Below are positions 43,224-51,917 of a stretch of DNA of 64,000 nt, one piece after another. Source of the stretch: Absicoccus intestinalis (GTDB lineage: Bacteria > Bacillota_I > Bacilli_A > Erysipelotrichales > Erysipelotrichaceae); contig NZ_JALBUS010000006.1 in NCBI RefSeq assembly GCF_033971885.1, positions 49,729 through 113,728 on the forward strand. The letters are read 5' to 3'. A program made the position numbers and the translations under genes. The stretch's first letter is position 1. Every line of letters starts with the position of its first letter. The notes under the pieces were generated by a model. That model had not been told where the DNA came from. It did not search any database and saw nothing but the letters and a program-made list of their open reading frames with translations.

Positions 43224-44261
43224 CTAATCGTAAACAATGCAATTTTTGATCACTTTACCACTGGCATGTTCCAGAATGGCTTGTTCCGTTTCTTCAATCG
43301 GATATTCATTCTGAACAAAATCATCAGCTTTGATGGCACCCATCTTTAATAATTCAAAAGCCCCATTGACCACTTGTGGCGTTGTATGGAAAACACCTTT
43401 CATCGTTAATTGTTGATAATGGAATTTATTCGTATCAAATGTTACCGTTGAGCCTTTTTTCGGACCACCAAAGAACAAGACTTCACCTCCTGGGCGTGCC
43501 ATATTAGCTGCAATTTCCCAGACTTGCGCTAATCCTGTTGCTTCAATAGCTGCATCGACACCGCGTTTTTCTGGTGTTTGATCAATGACCGCTTGGGCTT
43601 GATCTTCTACATCCTTAATATTGATTACAATTTCTGCCCCTAATTTTTTTGCCGTTGCCAATCGTTCGGGATTCATATCACAAGCAATAACTCTGGCTCC
43701 ACGTAATACACACATTCTGACAAACATTAAACCAATTGGGCCACATCCATTTACACATACTGTATCACCCATATCAAAATGAGTCATTTCTGTTCCATAT
43801 AATGCACATGCTAATGGTTCCAACAAAGCCGCTTGTTTATATTCCATATTATCAGGAATGTGGAATGTATTTTGTTCAACAATGGGTGCAGGAATCAATT
43901 GATATTCGGCATAACCACCATTTTTAAATTGATTTTGAATCAAGGATTCACACATGGATGGTTCCCCTTTTTTACAATAATAACAATGGCCACAAGGAGC
44001 CGAATTATGTGCGACCACACGATCGCCTACCACAAAATTTTTCACTCCTGGACCTACGGCATACACAACACCCGAACATTCATGACCAAAGCCAAATGGT
44101 GGTTCATATCGATAGCCTCGTTTGTATGTTTTGACATCGGTTCCACAAGTTAGTGTCACTTTATTTTTGATGACAATTTCTCCTTCACCTGGAGTTGGTA
44201 CGTCAGCTTCTTCTACACGAATATCGCCTGGCGCATAATACAAAACTCTTTTCATTTTCAT
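43224..44261 (-). CDS. Zinc-dependent MDR-family dehydrogenase
   Basis: A 345-residue medium-chain dehydrogenase of the sorbitol/threonine/galactitol-phosphate type. Catalytic zinc residues are in LTCGTDVKTYKRG and FGHECSGVV. The structural zinc loop is CGHCYYCKKGEPSMC and the NAD fold VCVNGCGPIGLMFVRM. In this operon it most likely oxidises a phosphorylated alditol from the PTS to a ketose phosphate for the aldolases. GAGGAGG precedes the ATG. Confidence 0.9.
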   Translation of the reverse strand: MKMKRVLYYAPGDIRVEEADVPTPGEGEIVIKNKVTLTCGTDVKTYKRGYRYEPPFGFGHECSGVVYAVGPGVKNFVVGDRVVAHNSAPCGHCYYCKKGEPSMCESLIQNQFKNGGYAEYQLIPAPIVEQNTFHIPDNMEYKQAALLEPLACALYGTEMTHFDMGDTVCVNGCGPIGLMFVRMCVLRGARVIACDMNPERLATAKKLGAEIVINIKDVEDQAQAVIDQTPEKRGVDAAIEATGLAQVWEIAANMARPGGEVLFFGGPKKGSTVTFDTNKFHYQQLTMKGVFHTTPQVVNGAFELLKMGAIKADDFVQNEYPIEETEQAILEHASGKVIKNCIVYD

Positions 44262-44276
44262 AACTAGTTTCCTCCT

Positions 44277-44933
44277 CTATTCTTTATTCAAAATATATTT
44301 TCCTAATGATTCGAGTTGCATAGCCATCGTGATAGCACCTGGATCTAAATGCCCGATTCCTTTATCGGTACGATAGCTGGCTCTTCCTTTCACGGCTGCC
44401 ATTTCCCGTGTGGCTTGTGCCCCATCATTCGCCCCTTTTATAAAGGCCATGATAATTTCTTTTTCGCTCTTTTCGGCATCCATTGCTTCTTGATACGCTT
44501 GTAAAGCGGAATAAAGAGAATCAACCATCGTTTTTTGACCGGGTTCGGTTTTCCCTCGCTTCATCATTTCAACAAGTATGGCATGATAAACATCATAGAG
44601 AGCATGAACATCCAATTCATGGATATACTTTTTTTCTTTACATATTTTCGATGCTGCAACATACCCACTGCCATACAACGCACCAGATGAACCACCCACA
44701 CTGGAAAACATGGTCATTCCAATGTTCTTAAAGAGGTCCACAAAGGTAAGATCTGCGGGTGCATCTTTTAATCCACTTGTGATTTGTTCAAACCCCTTAT
44801 TTACATTGACCCAATGATCGCCATCACCTGTAGCTGAATCCAATTCAGTCACATAGTCTTTTTCTTTATAGATGCGATCTTTTGTTTGATTGAAATATTG
44901 AATAAAATCATTCACTGTCATCTTTACTGTCAT
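44277..44933 (-). CDS. dhaL: Dihydroxyacetone kinase subunit DhaL-like
   Basis: A 218-residue nucleotide-binding subunit. The magnesium/ADP site is in ELDSATGDGDHWVNVNKGF near 30-48, and VGGSSGALYGSGY and PGQKTMVDSL are family blocks. It partners the adjacent DhaK; its start overlaps the dhaK stop as ATGA. No DhaM phosphotransferase subunit is present, so phosphate would come from ATP, or DhaM is elsewhere. Some DhaKL relatives act on erythrulose rather than dihydroxyacetone. Confidence 0.9.
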   Translation of the reverse strand: MTVKMTVNDFIQYFNQTKDRIYKEKDYVTELDSATGDGDHWVNVNKGFEQITSGLKDAPADLTFVDLFKNIGMTMFSSVGGSSGALYGSGYVAASKICKEKKYIHELDVHALYDVYHAILVEMMKRGKTEPGQKTMVDSLYSALQAYQEAMDAEKSEKEIIMAFIKGANDGAQATREMAAVKGRASYRTDKGIGHLDPGAITMAMQLESLGKYILNKE

Positions 44934-45925
44934 TGGCTTACCTCTTGTTTGAGTGCCGGTGTATCACAAGGACTCAGTAATAATTCTTTTAACTCGTCGT
45001 CCAATTTTAAAATGGTACAGGATGCACCTGCCATTTCAATCGATGTCATGTAATTACCAACATAATATTTGATTGGTTTTAAACCTTTCTCAATCAATAC
45101 ATCGTTGACATCACCAGCTAGAATATACAATTCCATCAATGGTGTAGCTCCCATGCCATTGATCATGACTGCCACTTCACTTTGGCCAAAATCTTTGTCG
45201 GCAAGAATCTTTTCTACGATCAACTCAGCAATCGCTTTGGAAGATTTTAGCTTTGTGGTCTCAATACCGGCTTCACCATGAATACCCATACCAACTTCCA
45301 TTTCATCATCGCCAATCTGAAAGCCTGGCTTTCCTACAGCTGGAATCGTACAAGCCGAAAGAGAAACGCCAAAGCTTCGAACATTTTCAATGACTTTATT
45401 GGCAACCTTTTTTACTTCTTCTAAACTAGCACCAGTTTCAGCCTTTGCCCCAGCAATCTTATGTACAAATATTGTTCCGGCAATGCCTCGTCTTCCGGTT
45501 GATTCATCGGTATCTTTCACAGAAACATCATCCTTTACAACAACATGATCAACCATAATGTCTTCCATACCCGCTAATTCTTGGGCAATTTCAAAATTCA
45601 TGATGTCCCCTGCATAATTTTTGACAATCATCAATACCCCTTTTCCAGCATTGGCTTGATGAATGCCCTCTAAGATTTGGTCGGGAGATGGTGAAGCAAA
45701 CACATTGCCACAAACAGCTGCATCCAACATGCCGTAGCCAACATAGCCAGCATGCGCTGGCTCGTGACCACTTCCTCCTCCCGAAACCAATCCTACTTTG
45801 TTGCTTTTGACTTTTCTGGCAATCACTTCTTTGTTTGGATTATACAAAATATTGGAATTGGCAATCTGCATTCCTTTCAACATGTCGCCAACAACACAAT
45901 TTGGATCATTGATTATTTTTTTCAT
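44930..45925 (-). CDS. dhaK: Dihydroxyacetone kinase subunit DhaK-like
   Basis: A 331-residue substrate subunit. SGGGSGHEPAHAGYVGYGM and DAAVCGNVFASP form the substrate site, and the histidine that binds the keto group covalently is in MGIHGEAGIE near residue 218. The C-terminus with MINGMGATPLMELYI is typical. It phosphorylates dihydroxyacetone or a related short ketose. Overlaps the preceding small membrane protein gene by 4 bases. Its presence with two DHAP-forming aldolases suggests use of an unphosphorylated triose or tetrose fragment. Confidence 0.92.
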   Translation of the reverse strand: MKKIINDPNCVVGDMLKGMQIANSNILYNPNKEVIARKVKSNKVGLVSGGGSGHEPAHAGYVGYGMLDAAVCGNVFASPSPDQILEGIHQANAGKGVLMIVKNYAGDIMNFEIAQELAGMEDIMVDHVVVKDDVSVKDTDESTGRRGIAGTIFVHKIAGAKAETGASLEEVKKVANKVIENVRSFGVSLSACTIPAVGKPGFQIGDDEMEVGMGIHGEAGIETTKLKSSKAIAELIVEKILADKDFGQSEVAVMINGMGATPLMELYILAGDVNDVLIEKGLKPIKYYVGNYMTSIEMAGASCTILKLDDELKELLLSPCDTPALKQEVSQ

Positions 45926-46140
45926 TTTTTTGTACTCCCAGGAGTGAACATTTCCTTGGTGATACCGGCTTTTTTATACACTTCTGGAATGGAAGTTTTT
46001 GGTTGTAGTTTTCGTAATCCTGCAGTCACCAAAGCACATATGATGGTCAAAGTAATATTTCTAGTAAAAATAGCAATCATCAATCCAACAAAGGCAACAC
46101 CAACACCGATGTACCACCAAAATTGCTCAAACTTACTCAT
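45922..46140 (-). CDS. Small membrane protein between PTS IIC and dhaK
   Basis: A 72-residue protein with two hydrophobic segments (WWYIGVGVAFVGLMIAIF; NITLTIICALVTAGL) and a soluble tail. I know no function. Its place directly after the IIC gene and overlapping dhaK suggests a permease accessory protein or an independent small stress protein. A clear AAAAGGAG site precedes the ATG. Confidence 0.7.
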   Translation of the reverse strand: MSKFEQFWWYIGVGVAFVGLMIAIFTRNITLTIICALVTAGLRKLQPKTSIPEVYKKAGITKEMFTPGSTKK

Positions 46141-46166
46141 AGTTTCACTCCTTTTCTTTTTTTAGA

Positions 46167-47513
46167 TTAATCGGTAATTCCTAAACGTTCTTTTGCTGCT
46201 TTTTCGCGTTCTGGCGCAAATTTCTTAAAGTAAACAACACCTAAGATCACAATACCAACAACGCAGGCAACACCAATCACGTTGCCGCGAGCAGCTTCAT
46301 ATAACGCAAATCGAATCTCGGCAATATCACAGCCCCACCAAGTAATGTTGGTATTATATGATCCAGCTGTTTTTGCTAAATTCGTTAGTAATGGTCCCAT
46401 TTCCGAAGCGGCATAACTTAAGATTGGACACCAAATCCAAGAGATGATCGTCATTTTTAAGATATCGCCCCGCATCGCTAAAAATAATGGAGCACAAACA
46501 CAAACATTCATCAAGTTTCCTAATACCAAGGCAGTATTGTTTGGCAAGATCAATGAGAAGATCAAAGCGACTGGAATGGTAAAGATAATGGCTACCCAAA
46601 TTTCTGGATTTCCGGCTAAGATAGGCCAATCCAAACCAATGATCAATTCACGTCCTGGGAATTTCTTCTTGACCCAATCACTGGCTGCTTCCGAAATTGG
46701 TGTCAATGCAGTCATAAACAATTGTGATACCATTGGGAATAACGTTAATGCAGTACCTGTTTGTACACCAAGTAATAGTGCGGCTGATCCTTGTTTGGCT
46801 ACCAAACCAATGACGGTACCCATAATAAAGCCAATGATATGATTTTCGCCAAAGATACCAATTTTATTACGGATTTCCTGGGCATTTAATGGTTTTGTTT
46901 CAGGCATGATCTTATCTAATAAGCTCGAAATTGGATAAAAGAAGATATTTGATAAAAACATACAGTGTGGCATACCAACCGAAGGAACACCGGTCAATTC
47001 CAAAATTTGATATTTTGTGTAATCGGCATTTTTCAATTCGGCAATAATTTGAATAATGGCAACAATAAAGCCAATGATGACATTGTTACAAGCACATGTA
47101 ACTAAAAAAGCGGTAAATACTTTATTTCCGACGTTCCACATATCTACGTTTAAGCAATCGGTCTTGCCAATGAGCAACATGATGACATTGATACCAATCT
47201 GAACCGGGAACATCAAGAAGGCATAGGGCCATTGCCAAGCCAAACCCAAGGCTGGTGCCCAACCCATATCAATGTATTTTAATGTTGTATGGGTATGTTT
47301 AACAATTGTAGTAAAGGCCCCGCCAACGGTTTCTCCCATATAACTAATCAATAGGTTGATACCGACAAAGGCAACACCCAATGTCAATGCGGATGAGAAG
47401 GCCTTGCCTGGCTTCATGCCAACAATTAATCCAATGATAAATAAAACAATAGGCAAGAAAACTGCAGCTCCAAGATTTAATAGCCCTTGGAACACCATTT
47501 GTAGCATTTGCAT
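46167..47513 (-). CDS. gatC: PTS galactitol-type permease subunit IIC
   Basis: A 448-residue polytopic membrane protein of the PTS EIIC-GAT family, with about ten segments. Typical blocks: LNLGAAVFLPIVLFIIGLIVG near the start, GWAPALGLAWQWPYAF and the VGMPHCMFLSNIFFYP loop. It moves and presents the alditol for phosphorylation by IIB. Family substrates include galactitol and D-arabitol; exact specificity is undefined. GGAG lies upstream of MQMLQ. Confidence 0.92.
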   Translation of the reverse strand: MQMLQMVFQGLLNLGAAVFLPIVLFIIGLIVGMKPGKAFSSALTLGVAFVGINLLISYMGETVGGAFTTIVKHTHTTLKYIDMGWAPALGLAWQWPYAFLMFPVQIGINVIMLLIGKTDCLNVDMWNVGNKVFTAFLVTCACNNVIIGFIVAIIQIIAELKNADYTKYQILELTGVPSVGMPHCMFLSNIFFYPISSLLDKIMPETKPLNAQEIRNKIGIFGENHIIGFIMGTVIGLVAKQGSAALLLGVQTGTALTLFPMVSQLFMTALTPISEAASDWVKKKFPGRELIIGLDWPILAGNPEIWVAIIFTIPVALIFSLILPNNTALVLGNLMNVCVCAPLFLAMRGDILKMTIISWIWCPILSYAASEMGPLLTNLAKTAGSYNTNITWWGCDIAEIRFALYEAARGNVIGVACVVGIVILGVVYFKKFAPEREKAAKERLGITD

Positions 47514-47540
47514 AATAAATTAACTCTCCTTTTCTATTTG

Positions 47541-47831
47541 TTACTTCAATGCTTTAATAATTTCATCGATACATGCATCTTTTCCCATGCCTGTTAATAG
47601 AGGGATTCCACTGATCACTGGGATACTGTAGTGTTCTTGCACACCGCGCATTGGCGTAATGGATACATATAAGTCAGCGGTTTTCATAAAATTATCTAAT
47701 GATTTGATATCCACTGCTTTTGCTTTCGCCAATCCAGCTAAGCCTCTTTCTTCCAGTGCTTCATTGATCTTAGTAGCACAGGTTGCCGATGTAGCAATAC
47801 CTCCTCCACAAGCGACAATAATAGTTTTCAT
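47541..47831 (-). CDS. gatB: PTS galactitol-type subunit IIB
   Basis: A 96-residue cytosolic phosphocarrier. The phosphorylated cysteine is residue 8 in TIIVACGGGIATSATCATKI. Lactose/galactitol-type IIB fold. First gene of the minus-strand operon with a sigma-54 promoter motif 53 bases upstream. It receives phosphate from the divergent IIA. Confidence 0.93.
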   Translation of the reverse strand: MKTIIVACGGGIATSATCATKINEALEERGLAGLAKAKAVDIKSLDNFMKTADLYVSITPMRGVQEHYSIPVISGIPLLTGMGKDACIDEIIKALK

Positions 47832-47883
47832 ATACTTTTCTGCTCCTTTCTATTATTTTGTAGTCGTCTACACCTACTTACAT

Positions 47884-47900
47884 AGCAATATTGTTGCCAA
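47884..47900 (-). promoter_or_regulatory. Sigma-54 (-24/-12) promoter of the gatB-to-aldolase operon
   Basis: On the minus strand TTGGCAACAATATTGCT matches the TGGCAC-N5-TTGC consensus, with GG and GC separated by exactly 10 bases. It is placed to start an mRNA about 40 bases before gatB. The same operon encodes sigma-54. Confidence 0.75.
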
Positions 47901-47987
47901 CTTCGACAAAATGTTTCCAAATGATCTTTTTTTATGAACCAAATTTGATCGCTTAACAACACGATTGCTTTTTACACTTTCTTTTAA

Positions 47988-48004
47988 AGCAATATTGTTG
48001 CCAA
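47988..48004 (-). promoter_or_regulatory. Second identical copy of the sigma-54 motif
   Basis: An exact 17-base repeat of the motif at 47884, same strand, 104 bases upstream. It may be a second promoter or an activator-binding site whose sequence overlaps the promoter consensus. The rest of the 331-base intergenic region is AT-rich. Confidence 0.5.
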
Positions 48005-48081
48005 ACTCCTAATCTTTTTTGTTTTTTACTTTTTTTCGAATTTATTTGAAGTATAGAAATATTTTTATGATATTTGATTCT

Positions 48082-48099
48082 TTCGAAAAATATTTCGAA
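48082..48099. promoter_or_regulatory. Palindrome abutting the plus-strand sigma-54 promoter
   Basis: TTCGAAA-AATA-TTTCGAA, an 18-base perfect palindrome ending one base before the -24 element. A plausible regulator site; activators usually bind farther upstream, so a repressor or architectural role is also possible. Confidence 0.4.
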
Positions 48100-48116
48100 T
48101 TGGCATCTTTTTTGCT
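48100..48116 (+). promoter_or_regulatory. Sigma-54 (-24/-12) promoter of gatA-levR
   Basis: TTGGCATCTTTTTTGCT has GG-N10-GC spacing and matches the consensus well. The predicted start is about 35 bases before the IIA ATG. Confidence 0.75.
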
Positions 48117-48162
48117 TTTCTTTAATTGAAGCAATTGATTTTACATAGGAGGAACAGATATA

Positions 48163-48639
48163 ATGGATAACTATAAAATCACGAATTTATTATTTGAAGA
48201 ATTAATCACGTTTGACCTTGAGGCTAATACATATGAAGAGGTCATCCAAAAGGTTGGCAATGATGCCTATAAAAAAGGATATGTAAAAAATGGGTTTGCG
48301 AATGCCGTTCTCCAAAGAGAGAAATTGTATCCAACGGCTTTACCAACGAATGTGCTCAAAGTGGCCATTCCCCATCCCATTGAAAGAGATACCGTTGAAA
48401 AATCAGCGATCATTGTAACCAAATTAAAACATCCAGTGGATTTTGTTTTAATGGGATCGGAAAACGAGTTGGTTCCTGTAGAGATTGTTTTTACTTTGGC
48501 TGTCAATGGTGGTCAACATCAGCTCCATATTCTCCAAGATTTAGTGAGCATGTTTTCCGATGAAGGAGCAATGGAAAAGATCAAATCTGCCAATTCTGCT
48601 CCTCAAATGATGCATACGTTGATTGATCTATTATCCTAG
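48163..48639 (+). CDS. gatA: PTS fructose/galactitol-type subunit IIA
   Basis: A 158-residue EIIA of the PTS_EIIA_2 (fructose/mannitol/galactitol) fold, with the phosphorylated histidine in VAIPHPIERDTV near residue 68. It takes phosphate from HPr and passes it to GatB. It is encoded on the opposite strand from IIB and IIC, together with the activator. AGGAGG precedes the ATG. Confidence 0.93.
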   Translation: MDNYKITNLLFEELITFDLEANTYEEVIQKVGNDAYKKGYVKNGFANAVLQREKLYPTALPTNVLKVAIPHPIERDTVEKSAIIVTKLKHPVDFVLMGSENELVPVEIVFTLAVNGGQHQLHILQDLVSMFSDEGAMEKIKSANSAPQMMHTLIDLLS

Positions 48640-48674
48640 TTGACTCAGTCATGGAAATGGAAAGGAGGTTTGAA

Positions 48675-51464
48675 ATGAATACACAACAAATAATCGATTA
48701 TGTTTATTCCATTGTGAATGAAAATTATTTGGAAAGAAAATTCGCGAGCAAAGAAATGATAGGGGTATCCGCAAAAGAAATAGCGGAACATTTTGGTACC
48801 TATCGATCCGCTATCAGCAATCTATTGAATAAAGAAGTGGAAAAAGGCAATTTTATAAAGATTCTTTCGAAACCAGTGACCTATATTCCTCGTGATGTTT
48901 TGGAGAAAAAATTAAATCATACTATCCAGCAAAATTCATTTACTTTAGACGAAGTCAATTCCTATTTATTTGCGAATAACAATGAAACAAATCCTTTCTC
49001 GATCATCATTGGATATGACGGCAGTCAAGCTAATCAGGTAGCCGAAGCTCAATCCGCTATTCTCTATCCGCCTAAGGGATTGCATACCTTGATCACGGGT
49101 GAAAGTGGTACCGGGAAAACGTTGTTTGCGCATGCCATGTATAATTATGGCCGTCAAATCAAACATGCAACCGAAGAAGAATATCCCTTTGTTGAATTCA
49201 ATTGTGCCGATTATTACTACAATCCGCAGCTTCTTCTCTCTCAATTGTTTGGTCATATCAAAGGCGCTTTCACCGGGGCGGAACAAGAAGCGATTGGTTT
49301 GGTGGAAAAAGCCAATCACGGCATCTTATTTTTGGATGAAATTCATCGACTGCCTCCGGAAGGACAAGAATTGCTCTTTTATTTGATGGATACTGGACAT
49401 TATCGAAAAATGGGTGAAGCCAATACGACGCGTACATCCGATATCTTAATCATTGGTGCAACAACCGAGAATCCCAATGATGTATTATTAAGAACCTTCA
49501 AACGTCGAATTCCTTTGACCATAAAGCTTCCGCCATTAAGAGAACGTCCCATTGAAGAAAGGCTCAAATTAGTAGAAAATTTATTTTCGCGTGAAGCCAG
49601 TATCACAAAACAAGTATATGTGATTGATCCCCGCATCTTAAAAGCGTTTGTGATCTATGATTTTCCGGAAAATATCGGTCAATTGGCTTCGGAAATCAAG
49701 ATCTTATGTGCACGTTCGTTTTTAGCAAAGAAAGATGCCGATACAAATGAAGTGCATGTTCGATATACATTTTTATCAGAAAATATCAAATCGTTCTATA
49801 AAAAAAGAAATGGAGATGAATATACATTTGAAGGGGATCTAGAAAGTTATAACTATAATTTGATCATCAGTCCTTCCAATGAAATATCACATTCAAAACA
49901 GATTTTCATGAAGGATTCATATAACACATTAATGGAAGAGATAAAGGATCATTCCAGTAAGTCGGCTTCCCAAGAAGAAGCGGCCCAAGCGATTTCTTCA
50001 GCTGTATCAAATTACTATAATGATATACTCAATAAATTATATTTTAAAAATATAAAAAAGGAAGAACTGGATAAGATCATTGATCCAGAAATCGTTGATT
50101 TTTCCATGGATATCATGAAAACGATACGCAATGATCTTGATATCAAGATATCTGAACAAAATATTTTAATTTTGGCGTTCCATTTGAAGTTCTTAGTGGA
50201 CCGTCTTAGAAAAAATGCTTCGATGGAGTCAACCAATTTATATACCAAAACTGGTGATCAATTGATTGATACCATCATTCATCAAATTGAATCGCATTTT
50301 TCTGTTCAGCTTCCTGCCGATGAATCGAAATTCTTTCAGATGTTGATTAAAAATATCACCAATCATGAACAAATTGATGAAACGAATAATGCTTTATTGT
50401 TCATCTTGGCACATGGCAATACGGCTTCTAGCATTGCTGATGTTTGCAATCGTCTACTCCATACCCATTTTGTGAATGCTTTTGACATGCCATTAACCCA
50501 AGATGTCCAAACCAGTTATCATTTATTTATTAAAAGAGTGTCTGAGTTACAGCCTAAAAAAGGTATTATTATTCTAGCTGACATGGGCTCATTATTAAAT
50601 TTTGGTAAACAACTCACAAAAGATACAGGTATACCAACCCATACAATTCCAAATGTTTCTACGGCGCTGGCTTTGGATTTTGCCCATATCATGTTAAATC
50701 GAAATGATCATGCTGACATCCTCTATAATGAGTACCTAATCAAAAACAATACGCCAACTATTCCTGTCCAAAATAAAAAGAAACCGGTCATCATATCTAC
50801 TTGTTCATCGGGGAAAGGAACAAGTATTGCCTTTAAAAATGCCATTGAATCCTTATTAGCAAAAAACAGTCTGAATTTCATTCGGGTCATTGCTTTAAAT
50901 AATCACGATCTACAACAAAATGAAGCTGAAATAACAAAGAAGTACAATGTCCTTGCGGTGGTTGGTAACATTCATTTGGATCTGAATATTCCATTTTTCC
51001 ATATTACGGATTTAATTGACACCGAAAAGCAAAAACAATTTATCCTCTTTATTGAACGTTCTGGTTTTCAACAGACCAATCGGATCCATCCCAAAAATGA
51101 AACAACGGAAAGTAAAACCATTCACTTTTTAGAAGAACATGTTCTATATGTGAATCCTGTCGTTGCTGAAAAAGTTTCCAATCAATTTTTGGATGATGCA
51201 TTTAAAGAATTACAGTACCAAAATGAAGATATGGACACCATTCGTTTCTCTCTCATCCTACATCTAGGCTTTATGATCGAGCGATTGATCACGCATACTT
51301 ATATAAAATTTGATCATAAAGATGAATACATCAAAAGACATCAATTGGAATTCAATGGTTTAAAAAAACATGTCATGGATATCGAAGACACATTTGAAAT
51401 TCATATTACCGATGATGAAATTTGTTACTTACTTATGACCTTATATCCTGAAAATAAAAAATAA
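48675..51464 (+). CDS. LevR-type sigma-54 activator with PTS regulation domains
   Basis: A 929-residue regulator. Order: N-terminal winged helix (1-75), AAA+ domain with Walker A GESGTGKT at 142-149, GAFTGA at 197-202 and Walker B GILFLDEIH at 216-224, then a PRD, an EIIA-man-like domain (LFILAHGNTASSI near 575), an EIIB-gat-like domain (ISTCSSGKGTSI near 707) and a final PRD. All elements for sigma-54 remodelling are intact. It should activate the gat operon in response to PTS phosphorylation. The ATG at 48675 with GGAGG is chosen over one 24 bases upstream. Confidence 0.93.
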   Translation: MNTQQIIDYVYSIVNENYLERKFASKEMIGVSAKEIAEHFGTYRSAISNLLNKEVEKGNFIKILSKPVTYIPRDVLEKKLNHTIQQNSFTLDEVNSYLFANNNETNPFSIIIGYDGSQANQVAEAQSAILYPPKGLHTLITGESGTGKTLFAHAMYNYGRQIKHATEEEYPFVEFNCADYYYNPQLLLSQLFGHIKGAFTGAEQEAIGLVEKANHGILFLDEIHRLPPEGQELLFYLMDTGHYRKMGEANTTRTSDILIIGATTENPNDVLLRTFKRRIPLTIKLPPLRERPIEERLKLVENLFSREASITKQVYVIDPRILKAFVIYDFPENIGQLASEIKILCARSFLAKKDADTNEVHVRYTFLSENIKSFYKKRNGDEYTFEGDLESYNYNLIISPSNEISHSKQIFMKDSYNTLMEEIKDHSSKSASQEEAAQAISSAVSNYYNDILNKLYFKNIKKEELDKIIDPEIVDFSMDIMKTIRNDLDIKISEQNILILAFHLKFLVDRLRKNASMESTNLYTKTGDQLIDTIIHQIESHFSVQLPADESKFFQMLIKNITNHEQIDETNNALLFILAHGNTASSIADVCNRLLHTHFVNAFDMPLTQDVQTSYHLFIKRVSELQPKKGIIILADMGSLLNFGKQLTKDTGIPTHTIPNVSTALALDFAHIMLNRNDHADILYNEYLIKNNTPTIPVQNKKKPVIISTCSSGKGTSIAFKNAIESLLAKNSLNFIRVIALNNHDLQQNEAEITKKYNVLAVVGNIHLDLNIPFFHITDLIDTEKQKQFILFIERSGFQQTNRIHPKNETTESKTIHFLEEHVLYVNPVVAEKVSNQFLDDAFKELQYQNEDMDTIRFSLILHLGFMIERLITHTYIKFDHKDEYIKRHQLEFNGLKKHVMDIEDTFEIHITDDEICYLLMTLYPENKK

Positions 51465-51478
51465 AGGAGGCTTTCTCA

Positions 51479-51646
51479 ATGAAAAAAAAGACATACCTAA
51501 TCTTGTACACTTTGATTCTGTTGATCTTGACCATTTTTAATCCAAATCATTCACTGTATAACATGTTGATCGTATTTGTGATCATCATCTTACAGTATGT
51601 TTTGGATCGATCAAGAACCAAACAACAAAGATGTTCAAGAAAATAA
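51479..51646 (+). CDS. Small two-segment membrane protein, 55 residues
   Basis: Starts 14 bases after the levR-type stop with an AAAGGAGG site: MKKKTYLILYTLILLILTIF, then a second hydrophobic stretch MLIVFVIIILQYVL and a basic tail (RSRTKQQRCSRK). Unknown function. The good ribosome binding site and placement suggest it is expressed as the third gene of the gatA-levR unit. Confidence 0.6.
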   Translation: MKKKTYLILYTLILLILTIFNPNHSLYNMLIVFVIIILQYVLDRSRTKQQRCSRK

Positions 51647-51726
51647 AAAAATTACTTGTACCTTTCAATCCACTATTGATTCGAAACCAATTTTTCAAAA
51701 ATGGCCCATACAACATTTCGATCAAT

Positions 51727-51780
51727 AAAAAAATGGGCATTCAGCCTTTAACCACGGGCTAAATGCTCATTTTTATTTTT
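51727..51780. terminator. Terminator between the two sugar operons
   Basis: AAAAATGGGCATT ... AATGCTCATTTTT with T-rich sequence after it; usable on both strands. The remainder of 51647-51917 holds a second weaker stem (GGCCAGA/TCTGGCC) and no ORF. Confidence 0.7.
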
Positions 51781-51917
51781 GACAACTGTCGAAAACTGTA
51801 TATCAGAATACACAGGCCAGACAATCTTCATTTTTATTATCTGGCCCTTGATTAGGAGGACATGTTTTAAAACAAATTGGAATAGTTAGAATTTTATTAT
51901 GTCTTATCTGCTTCTAA

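Noticed and set aside
45922..46140. A PTS IIB-like or DhaM fragment
   Set aside because: The 72-residue protein has two membrane segments and no phosphorylation-site motif.
47832..48162. A CRISPR-like or satellite repeat from the repeated 17-mer
   Set aside because: Only two copies, on one strand, with unequal surroundings and exact promoter spacing.
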